Origin: CAIYYX01 sp035530135
Lineage (GTDB): Bacteria; Pseudomonadota; Gammaproteobacteria; Burkholderiales; Rhodocyclaceae
Length of the DNA: 64,000 bases
Direction of reading: 5' to 3'
Assembly: GCA_035530135.1 (NCBI GenBank)
Contig: DATKVJ010000121.1
Coordinates: 19,118 to 83,117, forward strand
The position numbers were made by a program, and so were the translations under genes. The first letter of the stretch is position 1, and each line of letters starts with the position of its first letter. Below are positions 1 through 8,896 of the stretch, piece by piece. The notes below the pieces were generated by a model. That model searched no databases. It was not told where the DNA came from and was given only the letters and a program-made list of their open reading frames with translations.

Positions 1-1872
1 GATACCAGCGCCGGGGCCTGGCAGCGCTTCCTGCACACCCTGGGCTCGAACAGCGTCATTCCGCTGGCGGCAAGCACGAACCGGCAGGCGGCATGGAAGG
101 CGACCTGGGGCGCGGCGGATGCGATTCCCGATCTGGCGCATTCCCATTACATCCTCAATTTCGGCACCAACTTCCTGGTCAGCCAACCCGATTACGCGGC
201 GGAAGCCATGGACGGCAGACTCTACCGTCGGGCCAAGATCGCCACCTTCGATCCGCGTTGTTCCAAGACCGCGGGCCTGTCCGATGAATGGATACCGTTG
301 CGGCCCGGGACCGATGGGCTGGTGGCCCTGGCGATGGCGAACTACCTGCTGCAGGAGGGCTTGGCCGACCAGGCCGCGATCGCACGCTCCAGCAATCTCA
401 CCGTAGATGCCCTGGCCAAGGAGCTGAAGCCATACACCCTGGAACACGCGGCGGCGGTGAGCGGCGTCGAGGCCCTGAGCATAAGAAGCATCGCCCGGCA
501 ATTTGCCGAGAGCGAGCGCGGCTGCATCCTCACTGGTGCCGGCACCAGCGGTCATACCAACGGCTACGACACCGAGCGCGCGCTGATGCTGCTGCCGCTG
601 ATCACCGGCGGCTTCGAGGTTCAGGGCGGCACCTGTCTGCCCCGACAGATCGCGCTGGGCGATCTGCTGCCGAAGCCGGCCAGCCCGGCCGGCGAAAACC
701 CGATCAGGCGCCCGCATCGCTTTCCCATCGAGGCCGGAAAGCAGTATCCGATCGACGTGCTGTTCGGCTACAACACCAATCCAGCCTTCGACGCCCCGGC
801 GGCGGCGGCGTGGCGCCAGACCTTGGCCGACGAGAACCGGGTCAAGCTGTTCGTGGCCATCGACAGCTTTCGCAACGAGACCTGGGATCTGGCGGACCTG
901 ATCCTGCCCGAGGCCCACTGGCTGGAGCGCAACGAGCCGGTCGTAGGTCAGGGCAGTCTGCTGCCCTGGATCGGGCTGCGGCAGCAGGTCAGCAGCCCCG
1001 TGGGCGATGCCCGCGAACTGCGCGTAATCCTGCGCGACATCGTCCAGGCAACGAACGACCCTGCGGCGGGCAAGTACTGGCAATTCAGCGACACCAAGGA
1101 GTGGCTGGCCATGCAGTTGGGCGGCGTGCCAGGCTTGAAGAAGGACGGCGGCTGGGAGCTGATGGCCAAACACAGCGGTGTCTGGCCGATCTACGGCTAT
1201 CTCCATCCCGAAATCCGACGCATCGTCGACGAGCAGGGCGAGGAAGTGTTACCGCACTACGGCAAGCCGGCGAAGCTCGACCTCGAGCCCTTTCCCCATT
1301 GGTATGCGGCCAAGGATATGGCGACGGCCGGTGGCGAACTCACCTTGGTGGTTCATGCCTCCGACTACTATGCCGGCGACGCTTCGGCTAATAACAAGGT
1401 AGTCAGGGAGGCCACCCTCGCCAACCACCTGCACATCAACTACGCGACGGCGCAGGCAATGGGGATAGGGGATGGCGATCTGGTGCGGGTCAGTTCCCAG
1501 GCGGGCTACCTGGTGACCAAGGCCCATCTGACCCAGACCATCCGCCCCGACGTGGTCGCCATGCACAGCGCCGGCGGGCACTGGCGCATCGGCGGGGTGG
1601 CCGACGGCAGCGCCGGACCCGAGCACGGAGGCGCCGGCAACAACCCGGATGAGGACATCAACCACAATCTGTGGTGGGCCGACCCGGGCACTCACCCGAT
1701 GGACCTGATTCCCGCCCGCTTCGACGAGCGGGGTGGCGGCGCGGCCTGTGCCACCGCCGTGACCGTGAAGAAGGCGGCATCCGGCGATCGGTACGGCAAG
1801 CTCAGCGTCGACGCATCGAAGTTGCTTGCGGACGGCGATACGGCGAAATCGGCGCAAGAGGTAAGGGCATGA
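1..1872 (+). CDS. Molybdopterin-dependent oxidoreductase catalytic subunit (5' partial)
   Basis: The reading frame is open from base 1, so the N-terminus lies outside the window; 623 residues are visible. The stretch IATFDPRCSKTAGLSDEWIP followed by RPGTDG is typical of the DMSO reductase superfamily at the second molybdopterin guanine dinucleotide site, and the C-terminal third (roughly from ELTLVVHASDYY) looks like the molydopterin-dinucleotide-binding domain. The region that would hold the N-terminal [4Fe-4S] site, Tat signal and molybdenum ligand is missing, so the substrate cannot be assigned; PsrA/PhsA/TtrA-like or other complex iron-sulfur molybdoenzymes are possible. The stop overlaps the start of a multihaem cytochrome gene by 4 bp (ATGA), so the two are probably co-translated and electrons probably pass to or from that cytochrome. 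Confidence 0.85.
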   Translation, partial: DTSAGAWQRFLHTLGSNSVIPLAASTNRQAAWKATWGAADAIPDLAHSHYILNFGTNFLVSQPDYAAEAMDGRLYRRAKIATFDPRCSKTAGLSDEWIPLRPGTDGLVALAMANYLLQEGLADQAAIARSSNLTVDALAKELKPYTLEHAAAVSGVEALSIRSIARQFAESERGCILTGAGTSGHTNGYDTERALMLLPLITGGFEVQGGTCLPRQIALGDLLPKPASPAGENPIRRPHRFPIEAGKQYPIDVLFGYNTNPAFDAPAAAAWRQTLADENRVKLFVAIDSFRNETWDLADLILPEAHWLERNEPVVGQGSLLPWIGLRQQVSSPVGDARELRVILRDIVQATNDPAAGKYWQFSDTKEWLAMQLGGVPGLKKDGGWELMAKHSGVWPIYGYLHPEIRRIVDEQGEEVLPHYGKPAKLDLEPFPHWYAAKDMATAGGELTLVVHASDYYAGDASANNKVVREATLANHLHINYATAQAMGIGDGDLVRVSSQAGYLVTKAHLTQTIRPDVVAMHSAGGHWRIGGVADGSAGPEHGGAGNNPDEDINHNLWWADPGTHPMDLIPARFDERGGGAACATAVTVKKAASGDRYGKLSVDASKLLADGDTAKSAQEVRA

Positions 1873-3077
1873 CGAAGAAACGCAAAATCATTTTTTCCGC
1901 GGCCGGCGTGCTGCTCCTGCTGGTGATATTGCTCGCCGGAAAACTCGGGGCGATCCCCGTTCCGGGCGTCAGATCCGTGTTCCAGACACCCGGCACCTGC
2001 AGCACTTGCCATGAGACCTGGTATGACGAGTCCGCTTACGCGTTCAATCCGAAGGGCAACAAGAATCCACCCAAGGGAGTGACCATCGGCTGCGCCGAAT
2101 GCCATCCGGTTCAGTACGAGGAATACCGGCTATCCGCCATGGGCAACAGCAAGAATCCGCTGCGGCCGGGATGCACCAACTGCCATGACAACGTGCATTC
2201 TGTTTATAACTGGTTCGACTATATGTATCTGGCGCCGAAGACCTGGATCGACCAGGTGCAAATCGGACTGCGCGATCGGGATACCTACAACAGGACCCTT
2301 TCCCCGAACCTCGCCAACAAGGCCCGGGCGCGGTTTCTGGCAAATGACAGCCGCAGATGCCGCGAATGCCACACCGACCCGACGCACCAGGCCTTGCTCA
2401 AGGGCACCCTGGGGGAATTCAGGCCCGATATCCAGCCGCACCTACAGATGGTGAAGGAGAAGATGACCTGCGTGCAGTGTCACCAGAACCTGATGCATAA
2501 CCTGTCCTACCCCGCCCCCTGGACCGGCAAGCCAACCGCGGCTGAAAACGGCAACGCCAAGGAGGGTGCCGCCAAATCGCAAGTCTGTGCCGGCTGCCAC
2601 GGCCCGGATGGCAACAGCCCGGCGGCGACGTTCCCCAGCATCGCGCAACTGAATGCCAACTATATCTTCATGCAACTGGAGAACTTCAAAAGCGGCAGCC
2701 GGAAAAACCCGGTGATGTCGGGCATGGTCGCCGCATTGAGCGTTGCGGACATGGCGAACCTCGCCAAGTATTTCAGCCAGCAGAAAATGCGTCCTACGGT
2801 GGTCCCGCCCAAGGTCTTGCAGCTCCAGGCGCGTGCCGACCTGGAGATAGGCGAACGCCTGTATCGTGAAAAATGCGCGCGTTGTCATGGCCTCACTGGC
2901 AGGGGTCAGGGCATATTCCCGCGGCTGGCCGGGCAGCATCCTGAATATATCCAGGCGCAGATAGATGCCTTCCGGAACCGCAGCCGCAGCGCCCATTCGA
3001 TCATGCTCAATGTCGCCACCGGACTCAAGAGCGACGATCTGAAGCTGATTTCCAACTATCTCGGCGGCCAGGATTGA
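1869..3077 (+). CDS. Heptahaem cytochrome c: NapC/NirT-like part fused to two class I cytochrome c domains
   Basis: 402 residues from the ATG that overlaps the upstream stop. An N-terminal hydrophobic helix (about residues 8-28, no obvious cleavage site) anchors a periplasmic part. Seven CXXCH motifs are visible: CSTCH, CAECH, CTNCH, CRECH and CVQCH in the N-terminal 210 residues, resembling NapC/NirT/NrfH quinol dehydrogenases, then CAGCH and CARCH in two tandem class I cytochrome c domains. NapC-type proteins normally have four haems and no class I domains, so this is a fusion with one extra haem. Inferred role: passing electrons between the quinone pool and the upstream periplasmic molybdoenzyme, the attached domains replacing a soluble carrier. 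Direction (reductase or oxidase) cannot be told from sequence. Confidence 0.85.
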   Translation: MTKKRKIIFSAAGVLLLLVILLAGKLGAIPVPGVRSVFQTPGTCSTCHETWYDESAYAFNPKGNKNPPKGVTIGCAECHPVQYEEYRLSAMGNSKNPLRPGCTNCHDNVHSVYNWFDYMYLAPKTWIDQVQIGLRDRDTYNRTLSPNLANKARARFLANDSRRCRECHTDPTHQALLKGTLGEFRPDIQPHLQMVKEKMTCVQCHQNLMHNLSYPAPWTGKPTAAENGNAKEGAAKSQVCAGCHGPDGNSPAATFPSIAQLNANYIFMQLENFKSGSRKNPVMSGMVAALSVADMANLAKYFSQQKMRPTVVPPKVLQLQARADLEIGERLYREKCARCHGLTGRGQGIFPRLAGQHPEYIQAQIDAFRNRSRSAHSIMLNVATGLKSDDLKLISNYLGGQD

Positions 3078-3544
3078 GCACGGCGGCGGCGTCTCCGACA
3101 GCCATTCGGACGCCGTGGCCGCATTCGCGCTTGCGGATATTCCAGGTGTTCGTCAACGTGGAAGGCCTGAGAGTGCGCGGACGCCTGTTGCTGCGCTTTT
3201 TCACGCTGCCGAGCTGGAAACGCTATGGCTTCTATGCGGTGATGCTCGTCGCGGCTGACGAAGAAAGCAAACCACCGTTGCTGCTGACATTGGCGCGGGA
3301 GGCGCTGGTCGCCGAGTTCGCGCCGATTTCACCCACACCCGCGCCATCCTGGCGCATAACCATGGTGGACTGGCGTAAGGTCGGCGCCGCGCCGCCGCAG
3401 TTCCAGCAGCCCGGCTGTATCGACGCCGAGTGGGGAGCCGCATGGTACGAGAGCGCCGATGAAAAGGCGAAACAGCAGCGCTACCGTCTGACCAAGCTGC
3501 GTCTGTGGAAGGGGCAGCGCGCCAAGCAAAGGTCGCCGGAGTAG
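3074..3544 (+). CDS. Hypothetical protein in the molybdoenzyme operon
   Basis: 156 residues. The TTG start overlaps the preceding stop (TTGA), and the gene ends 2 bp before the next ATG, so it is tightly embedded in the operon. No signal peptide, cysteine cluster or membrane helix is seen; the protein is rich in Arg and Trp and ends in a basic tail. I do not recognise the family. Its position between a cytochrome and a ferredoxin of a molybdoenzyme operon suggests an assembly or accessory role, but this is only context. It does not show the TorD/DmsD chaperone signatures I would expect. Confidence 0.6.
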   Translation: MSTAAASPTAIRTPWPHSRLRIFQVFVNVEGLRVRGRLLLRFFTLPSWKRYGFYAVMLVAADEESKPPLLLTLAREALVAEFAPISPTPAPSWRITMVDWRKVGAAPPQFQQPGCIDAEWGAAWYESADEKAKQQRYRLTKLRLWKGQRAKQRSPE

Positions 3545-3546
3545 GC

Positions 3547-4698
3547 ATGGAAGGCCCAGCCGTCGGTGGTGTCACCGGCCCCAAAAGTCAAGAACGTTCC
3601 GCCCTGCTGATCGACGAGTTGGCGTGCGTCAACGTTCGCGGCCGGGTGATGGCGTGCGCCGCCTGTCTGGATGCTTGCGACGGGCAAGCCCTTTCGCTGT
3701 CGCTTGACGGCATCGGTCTCGACGCGGCGCGGTGCGCCGCCTGCGGCGCCTGTGTTCCGAATTGCCCCGCGGGAGCGCTACGGCTGCCAGGATTTTCGCC
3801 CAAGGGTTTTCTCCACTCCTTGGGCCGGCAACCGGCCGTCCAACTCCATTGCAGCGACAGCTGCGACAGCGGCAACGCGGTGCGCATTCCCTGTCACCGC
3901 CTGCTCGACGCCCGATTGCTGGCGGCCGCGTATGCCGAGGGTACGGTCTCCTTCCAACTGCACGGTCACGACCAATGCGCCCATTGCCCGATGGGCGATG
4001 CCACCGGGCAGATATCTCTCCTACAGAAAACTTTGCAAGCGTGGTTTGGGCAGCAGGCGCCAAGCGTGATTTTCGCGCCGGGAAACCGGGATGAGGAGAA
4101 GGAAGAGCGGCAACAGCGAGATCGGTCGATCCGGTCTCGGCGGGACTTTCTGCGCGGCGCCGGTTTGCGGGCTACGGCGGGCGCTGCCGCGTTGCTGCTG
4201 CCGTCGGTGAAGGCTCATGACAACGAGTTCGGAGCGTCGCCACCCTATCCGGCGGACTTGGACCGAGGACGCCCGGCGGCCTATCAGGCCTTGCTGCTGG
4301 AGCACGCCGCCGACTTGCCGTGGCGACAACTGCCATGGACGACGCGAAGCATAGCCGCGGCCTGCACCGCCTGCCTGGCGTGCGGGCAACGCTGCCCGAC
4401 CGGCGCGCTAGGGGCGTGGAGCGGAGCCACAACGCGCGGAATCGACTTCGACCCGGGACTATGCACTTCTTGCGGCTTGTGCGAACAGATCTGTCCGGAA
4501 CAAGCGATCCGCGTGGGAGATGCCACCTCTCTTAGTGAGGTCCTCAGCGGTCGAGCGCCCTTGGTCACCCGGCCGGTGGGTAGCTGCTCCGCCTGCCAAC
4601 GGGCATACGTCCCCGGCGCTGACGCGTCCGAACTTTGCCCGGCCTGCGAGAAAGAGCGCGCGCTGAAAAAGGAGTGGCTCGGTCTGCTCGGAAGGTAG
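3547..4698 (+). CDS. Double 4Fe-4S ferredoxin-domain protein with internal twin-arginine motif
   Basis: 383 residues from ATG 3547, two bases after the upstream stop; an in-frame GTG at 3505 would overlap the previous gene and is less likely. The N-terminal half has a ferredoxin-like domain (CAACLDACDG and CAACGACVPNCP, about residues 37-75) and scattered further cysteines. Near residue 198 comes SRRDFLRGAGLRATAGAAAL, a Tat-like motif plus hydrophobic segment, followed by a second ferredoxin domain (CTACLACGQRCP and CTSCGLCEQICP) and a C-terminal CSACQ...CPAC pair resembling a zinc ribbon. Inferred role: electron transfer or assembly for the upstream molybdoenzyme. The internal Tat motif is odd because a signal normally sits at the N-terminus; it may mark a fusion of a cytoplasmic and an exported ferredoxin. 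Confidence 0.8.
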   Translation: MEGPAVGGVTGPKSQERSALLIDELACVNVRGRVMACAACLDACDGQALSLSLDGIGLDAARCAACGACVPNCPAGALRLPGFSPKGFLHSLGRQPAVQLHCSDSCDSGNAVRIPCHRLLDARLLAAAYAEGTVSFQLHGHDQCAHCPMGDATGQISLLQKTLQAWFGQQAPSVIFAPGNRDEEKEERQQRDRSIRSRRDFLRGAGLRATAGAAALLLPSVKAHDNEFGASPPYPADLDRGRPAAYQALLLEHAADLPWRQLPWTTRSIAAACTACLACGQRCPTGALGAWSGATTRGIDFDPGLCTSCGLCEQICPEQAIRVGDATSLSEVLSGRAPLVTRPVGSCSACQRAYVPGADASELCPACEKERALKKEWLGLLGR

Positions 4699-4728
4699 CG
4701 AGTCCCCGTCACGGCGGGCGAACGGCGC

Positions 4729-5931
4729 TCACGGCGCGGCCCGCCCGATGACGATGTTCACCCCTTTGGCGCCGGTTTTCACGATAGCGCTCTCTCCGAT
4801 CAGATCGCCCTTTTGCGGCGTCGCGTTACCCGACTTCGAGATGCGCGCCTCGATCTTCACCTCACTGGCACCTGAGAGCTTCAACTGGGGATTGATAGCG
4901 AGCGAGTCATCGAGTGTGAATGCCAGCGGCAGGTCGCCGGCACGGGCACGCAACACCGCCAGCGGCATGCGCGAGCCGCCGACGGCGCGGGCGAAGATGA
5001 ACAGGGTATCGCCCGGCTGCACCTTTGCCGCCAGCGCCGGCGCCAGCGTCACCCGCCCGCTGACCTCCTTGCCGGAAACGGCCCTCGATTCGGGCTTGGC
5101 GCCGGCCTTATTACGGGCTTCGACGATGGCCTCGGCGATCGACTTGGCGTCTTCCGATTCCGGCGGCAGAAGTTTCTGCAGCTTCTCCCAGTAGCTCACG
5201 GCACCGGGAAAGTCCTGGCGCCGATAGGCCGCGGTGCCGGCGAGCGCCAGCGCCATGGTGTTGTTCGGATCGAGCGCTAGCGCCTTGTTTACCAGCTCCA
5301 TGGGCTTACCGTCGAGATTGCCGTCGGCGCGCGTCGCCAGCAGGTCAGCATATTCTGCCAGCAGCTCAGGATCCTTATTCATTGCGTCGCCGATACGGGC
5401 GAAGGCTCGGGCGGCGTCATCGACGCGGCCCAGCGCCTTGTAGGAGCGCGCCAGCATGACCCAGCCCTTGACGTCTTCCGGATGTTTCTCCAGGCGCGCC
5501 GCCAGCGTAGCGACCATCTGCTCGATCTGCGCCTGGGTGACCTCGTGCCCGACGGTGGATTGCGGCACCAGCGCCGCGGGCGTGCCGAGCCAGGCATAGA
5601 GCGCCGCAGCGGCGATCGGCAGCGCCAGCCCCAATACCAGCGCGGTGCGCCAGGCCGGACCCGAGGGCGGCGGCGGTGCATCGATGTCGCCGGCATCGGC
5701 GAGCAGGCGGCGCTGCAACTCCGCCCGCGACTGATCGTAGTCGGTCTCGGAGAGGCTGCCGGCGGCGCGATCGCGCTCCAGCTCGGCGATCTGGTCGCGA
5801 TAGATCGCGGTATTCAGGGCCAGACGCGACGCCGCGGTGGAGGGTGCGGCGCGGCGCAGCAGCGGGCGCAACAGCAGGCCCAGCACGAGCAGCACGAGTA
5901 GCGCGGCGGCACTCAGGAAAGTGATGTTCAT
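4729..5931 (-). CDS. ccmI: Cytochrome c maturation protein CcmI (TPR apocytochrome chaperone)
   Basis: 400 residues. Two N-terminal membrane helices (about residues 4-22 and 93-113) flank a short loop with an arginine-rich heptad pattern, followed by tetratricopeptide repeats and a C-terminal beta-rich domain. This is the bipartite CcmI layout; the periplasmic TPR part binds the C-terminus of apocytochromes and hands them to CcmF-CcmH for haem ligation. It is the last gene of the ccmA-I operon; its start overlaps the ccmH stop by 4 bp. It converges on the ferredoxin gene that ends at 4698. Confidence 0.9.
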   Translation of the reverse strand: MNITFLSAAALLVLLVLGLLLRPLLRRAAPSTAASRLALNTAIYRDQIAELERDRAAGSLSETDYDQSRAELQRRLLADAGDIDAPPPPSGPAWRTALVLGLALPIAAAALYAWLGTPAALVPQSTVGHEVTQAQIEQMVATLAARLEKHPEDVKGWVMLARSYKALGRVDDAARAFARIGDAMNKDPELLAEYADLLATRADGNLDGKPMELVNKALALDPNNTMALALAGTAAYRRQDFPGAVSYWEKLQKLLPPESEDAKSIAEAIVEARNKAGAKPESRAVSGKEVSGRVTLAPALAAKVQPGDTLFIFARAVGGSRMPLAVLRARAGDLPLAFTLDDSLAINPQLKLSGASEVKIEARISKSGNATPQKGDLIGESAIVKTGAKGVNIVIGRAAP

Positions 5932-6395
5932 CGACCAGCCTCTTGTTGTCTGAGTAGTTCCTCGGCGCGCCTTATCTCCGCGGCGGAGAGGTCTTTCTCC
6001 TCGAGCTGCGCGCCGCGTCGGCGCAGATAAACCACCAGCCCGGCCAGGCCGAAAGCCAGCAGCAGAAAGGGACCGAACCAGAGCAGATAGGTGCTCGCCA
6101 TCATCGGCGGGCGGTAGAGAACGAAATCGCCATAACGATTGACCATGAAATCTCTGATCTGTTTGTCGGTCTTGCCCTGCTTGATCATCTCACGAATTTC
6201 GCGGCGCAGATCCACCGCCAGATCCGCCTGGGAAGCAGCCAGCGATTCGTTCTGACAGACCAGGCAGCGCATCACCGAGGTGATCGCCACCATGCGTTTC
6301 TCCACCGCGACGTCGGCGGCCAGCGGCGCCGCTTCCCGGGCCAGCAGCGTGCCGCTGGCGAGCAGCGCGAACAGCAATGCCATCACCGTTTTCAT
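5928..6395 (-). CDS. ccmH: Cytochrome c maturation protein CcmH
   Basis: 155 residues: signal peptide (about 1-19), the redox motif LVCQN inside MRCLVCQNESLAASQADLA, the conserved helix ending in YGDFVLYRPP, and a C-terminal membrane helix at about residues 103-124. CcmH keeps apocytochrome CXXCH cysteines reduced for haem attachment. It is a short CcmH with a separate ccmI gene, not the fused enterobacterial form. Four-base overlaps with ccmG upstream and ccmI downstream support translational coupling. Confidence 0.93.
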   Translation of the reverse strand: MKTVMALLFALLASGTLLAREAAPLAADVAVEKRMVAITSVMRCLVCQNESLAASQADLAVDLRREIREMIKQGKTDKQIRDFMVNRYGDFVLYRPPMMASTYLLWFGPFLLLAFGLAGLVVYLRRRGAQLEEKDLSAAEIRRAEELLRQQEAGR

Positions 6396-6922
6396 TGATT
6401 CAATTCCTTCAACAGTGGCAGGATCTTGTCCCTGAGCGCGGCGTCGGTCACCGGACCGATCTGCTTGTAGCGAATGATGCCGGCCTTGTCGATGACGTAG
6501 GTCTCCGGCACGCCATAGACGCCGTAATTGATGCCGACGCGGCCGTCGCCGTCGAATGCGTTCAGCACGTAAGGGTTGCCGAACCGGGCGAGCCAGGCTT
6601 GCGCGTCATCGCGCTTGTCCTTGTAGTCGAGGCCATAGAGCGGCGCCGCGCCGCTCTGGGCGAAGCGCATCAGCACCGGCGCCTCTTCGCGGCAGGAGAC
6701 GCACCAGGAAGCCCAGACGTTGAGCAGCCAGACCCGGCCGCGCATCTCTTGCGGCGAAAACTTCAACTTCGGATCGGCGAGCTGCGTCAGATCGAAGTTC
6801 GGCGCGGGTTTGTTTATCAGCGGCGAGGGCACCTCGTGCGGATCGTAGCCGGGCTTCAAGCCCCAAGCGAGAAAGCCCACCAGCACCACGAACAGCCCGA
6901 GCGGAATCAGGAAGCGCCTCAT
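6392..6922 (-). CDS. ccmG: Thiol:disulfide interchange protein CcmG/DsbE
   Basis: 176 residues with an N-terminal membrane anchor (about 1-22) and a periplasmic thioredoxin fold. The active site reads WASWCVSCREEAP (WCxxC), and a cis-proline segment YGVPETYVID follows. CcmG reduces the disulfide of apocytochrome c or CcmH. It overlaps ccmF upstream and ccmH downstream by 4 bp each. Confidence 0.94.
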   Translation of the reverse strand: MRRFLIPLGLFVVLVGFLAWGLKPGYDPHEVPSPLINKPAPNFDLTQLADPKLKFSPQEMRGRVWLLNVWASWCVSCREEAPVLMRFAQSGAAPLYGLDYKDKRDDAQAWLARFGNPYVLNAFDGDGRVGINYGVYGVPETYVIDKAGIIRYKQIGPVTDAALRDKILPLLKELNQ

Positions 6923-8889
6923 GATGCAATTCCGGGAGATGGTTTGCCGGCGGCCGGGGCCGCGAGTACGGTCGCCGCCGTCTTCGACTTCAGCCGGTAA
7001 CGACGATCGCTGATGGCAATCAGGCCGCCCAAGGCCATCAGCAAACAGCCGCCCCAGATCCAGTCGACAAAGGGCTTGTAATGCACGCGCACGGCCCAGG
7101 CGCCGCCGCCGACCGGCTCACCGAGCGAGACATAGACATCGCGGGTAAAGCCAGTGTCGATCGCGGCATCGGTCATCGGCATCGCCGAGGAGAAGTAGGT
7201 GCGCTTCTCCGGCCTCAACATGCGCAGCACCCGGCCATCTTTGGAGAGCTGCAGTTCCCCGACCTTGGCGTTGTAGTTCGGTCCCGTTGCGTCCTGGATC
7301 CCGAGCAGGCGGACAGTGTAGCTGCCCACCTTGACCGTATCGCCCGGCGCCATGCGCACGTCCCGCTCGGTTTCATAACCCTTGACCAGGGTCACGCCGA
7401 TGACGAAAACGGCAACGCCGATATGCGCCAGGTGCATGCCCCAGAACGCGAGCGGCGGTCGGCTGCCGCTCTTCAGGCGACTCTTGATGTCGGTCGCGGT
7501 GGCGGCGGCAATCCAGACGGCGAGCAACACGCCCAGTCCTACCAGCGGCGTCCAACTGCCGAGCCCAAAGGGCAGGACTATGCCGGCGATGATCGCCAGC
7601 GCCAGTGCCAGCCACAACCGTCGCGCCAGATTGCCGACGCTGGCTGCCTTCCAGCGCGCCATCGGACCCAGGCCGATGAGGAACAGCAGCGGCACGACCA
7701 GCGGCACGAACACCGCTTCGAAGTAGGGCGGACCAACCGAAATTTTGCCCAGGCCGAGCGCGTCGATGATCAAGGGATAGAGCGTGCCGAGCAGCACCGC
7801 ACCGGCTGCAACCACCAGCAGCACGTTGTTCAGGAGCAGCAGCGTCTCACGCGACATCAGCCCGAAGCGCCCGCCCAGGCCGACCTTTGGCGCGCGCCAG
7901 GCGAACAGCAGCAGCGAACTGCCGATCACGATGACCAGGAAGATCAGGATGAATATGCCGCGGCGCGGATCGTTGGCGAAGGCATGGACCGAGTTGAGCA
8001 CACCGGAGCGCACCAGGAAGGTACCGAGCAGGCTGAGCGAGAAGGCGCCGATGGCCAGCAATACCGTCCAGTTCTTGAAGGCGCCGCGCTTCTCGGTCAC
8101 CGCCAGCGAATGCATCAGCGCAGTACCGACCAGCCAGGGCATGAAGGAGGCGTTCTCGACCGGATCCCAGAACCACCAGCCGCCCCAACCCAGCGTGTAA
8201 TAAGACCAGCCGCTGCCCAAGGCCACGCCCAGGGTCAGGAAAATCCAGGCCGCCGTGGTCCACGGCCGCGACCAGCGCGCCCAGGCGGCGTCGAGGCTGC
8301 CAGAAAGCAGCGCGGCGATGGCGAAAGCGAAGGCCACCGAGAAGCCGACGTAGCCCATGTAGAGCATCGGCGGATGGGCCACCAGGCCCGGATCCTGCAG
8401 CAACGGATTCAAGTCACGCCCCTCGGCGGCGGCCGGCAGGAGGCGAATGAAGGGGCTGGAGGTGAGCAGGATGAAGAGCAGGAAGCCGAACGAGACCAGG
8501 CCCAGCACGCCCAGAACGCGCGCCACCATGGCCTCGGGCAGGGCGCGCGAGAGCAAGGATACCGCCAGCATCCAGGAGGTGAGCATCAGCATCCACAAGA
8601 GCAGCGAGCCCTCGTGCCCGCCCCAGACCGCAGCGATCCGATACACCGTGGGCAGCTGCGAATTGGAATTTTCGGCGACGTAGAGCACCGAGAAATCCTT
8701 GACGATGAAGGAGTAGGTAAGGCTGGCGAAAGCGATGGCGATCAGCAGCCATTGCGCTTGTGCGGCGGGGCGGGCGAGCGCCATCCAGGCCGTGTCGTTG
8801 CGCTGTGCGCCCACCAGAGGCACGACGCCCTGGACAGCGGAGACCAGGAGGGCGAGGACGAGGGCGAAGAGGCCGAGTTCTGGGATCAT
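6919..8889 (-). CDS. ccmF: Cytochrome c haem lyase subunit CcmF
   Basis: 656 residues, the usual length, with about 15 predicted membrane helices. The tryptophan-rich haem-handling motif WGGWWFWDPVENASFMPW is present near residues 233-250, and the large periplasmic loop lies near the C-terminus. CcmF with CcmH forms the synthetase that ligates haem from holo-CcmE to apocytochromes in the periplasm. It lies 7 bp downstream of ccmE and overlaps ccmG. Confidence 0.96.
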   Translation of the reverse strand: MIPELGLFALVLALLVSAVQGVVPLVGAQRNDTAWMALARPAAQAQWLLIAIAFASLTYSFIVKDFSVLYVAENSNSQLPTVYRIAAVWGGHEGSLLLWMLMLTSWMLAVSLLSRALPEAMVARVLGVLGLVSFGFLLFILLTSSPFIRLLPAAAEGRDLNPLLQDPGLVAHPPMLYMGYVGFSVAFAFAIAALLSGSLDAAWARWSRPWTTAAWIFLTLGVALGSGWSYYTLGWGGWWFWDPVENASFMPWLVGTALMHSLAVTEKRGAFKNWTVLLAIGAFSLSLLGTFLVRSGVLNSVHAFANDPRRGIFILIFLVIVIGSSLLLFAWRAPKVGLGGRFGLMSRETLLLLNNVLLVVAAGAVLLGTLYPLIIDALGLGKISVGPPYFEAVFVPLVVPLLFLIGLGPMARWKAASVGNLARRLWLALALAIIAGIVLPFGLGSWTPLVGLGVLLAVWIAAATATDIKSRLKSGSRPPLAFWGMHLAHIGVAVFVIGVTLVKGYETERDVRMAPGDTVKVGSYTVRLLGIQDATGPNYNAKVGELQLSKDGRVLRMLRPEKRTYFSSAMPMTDAAIDTGFTRDVYVSLGEPVGGGAWAVRVHYKPFVDWIWGGCLLMALGGLIAISDRRYRLKSKTAATVLAAPAAGKPSPGIAS

Positions 8890-8896
8890 GATTTTA

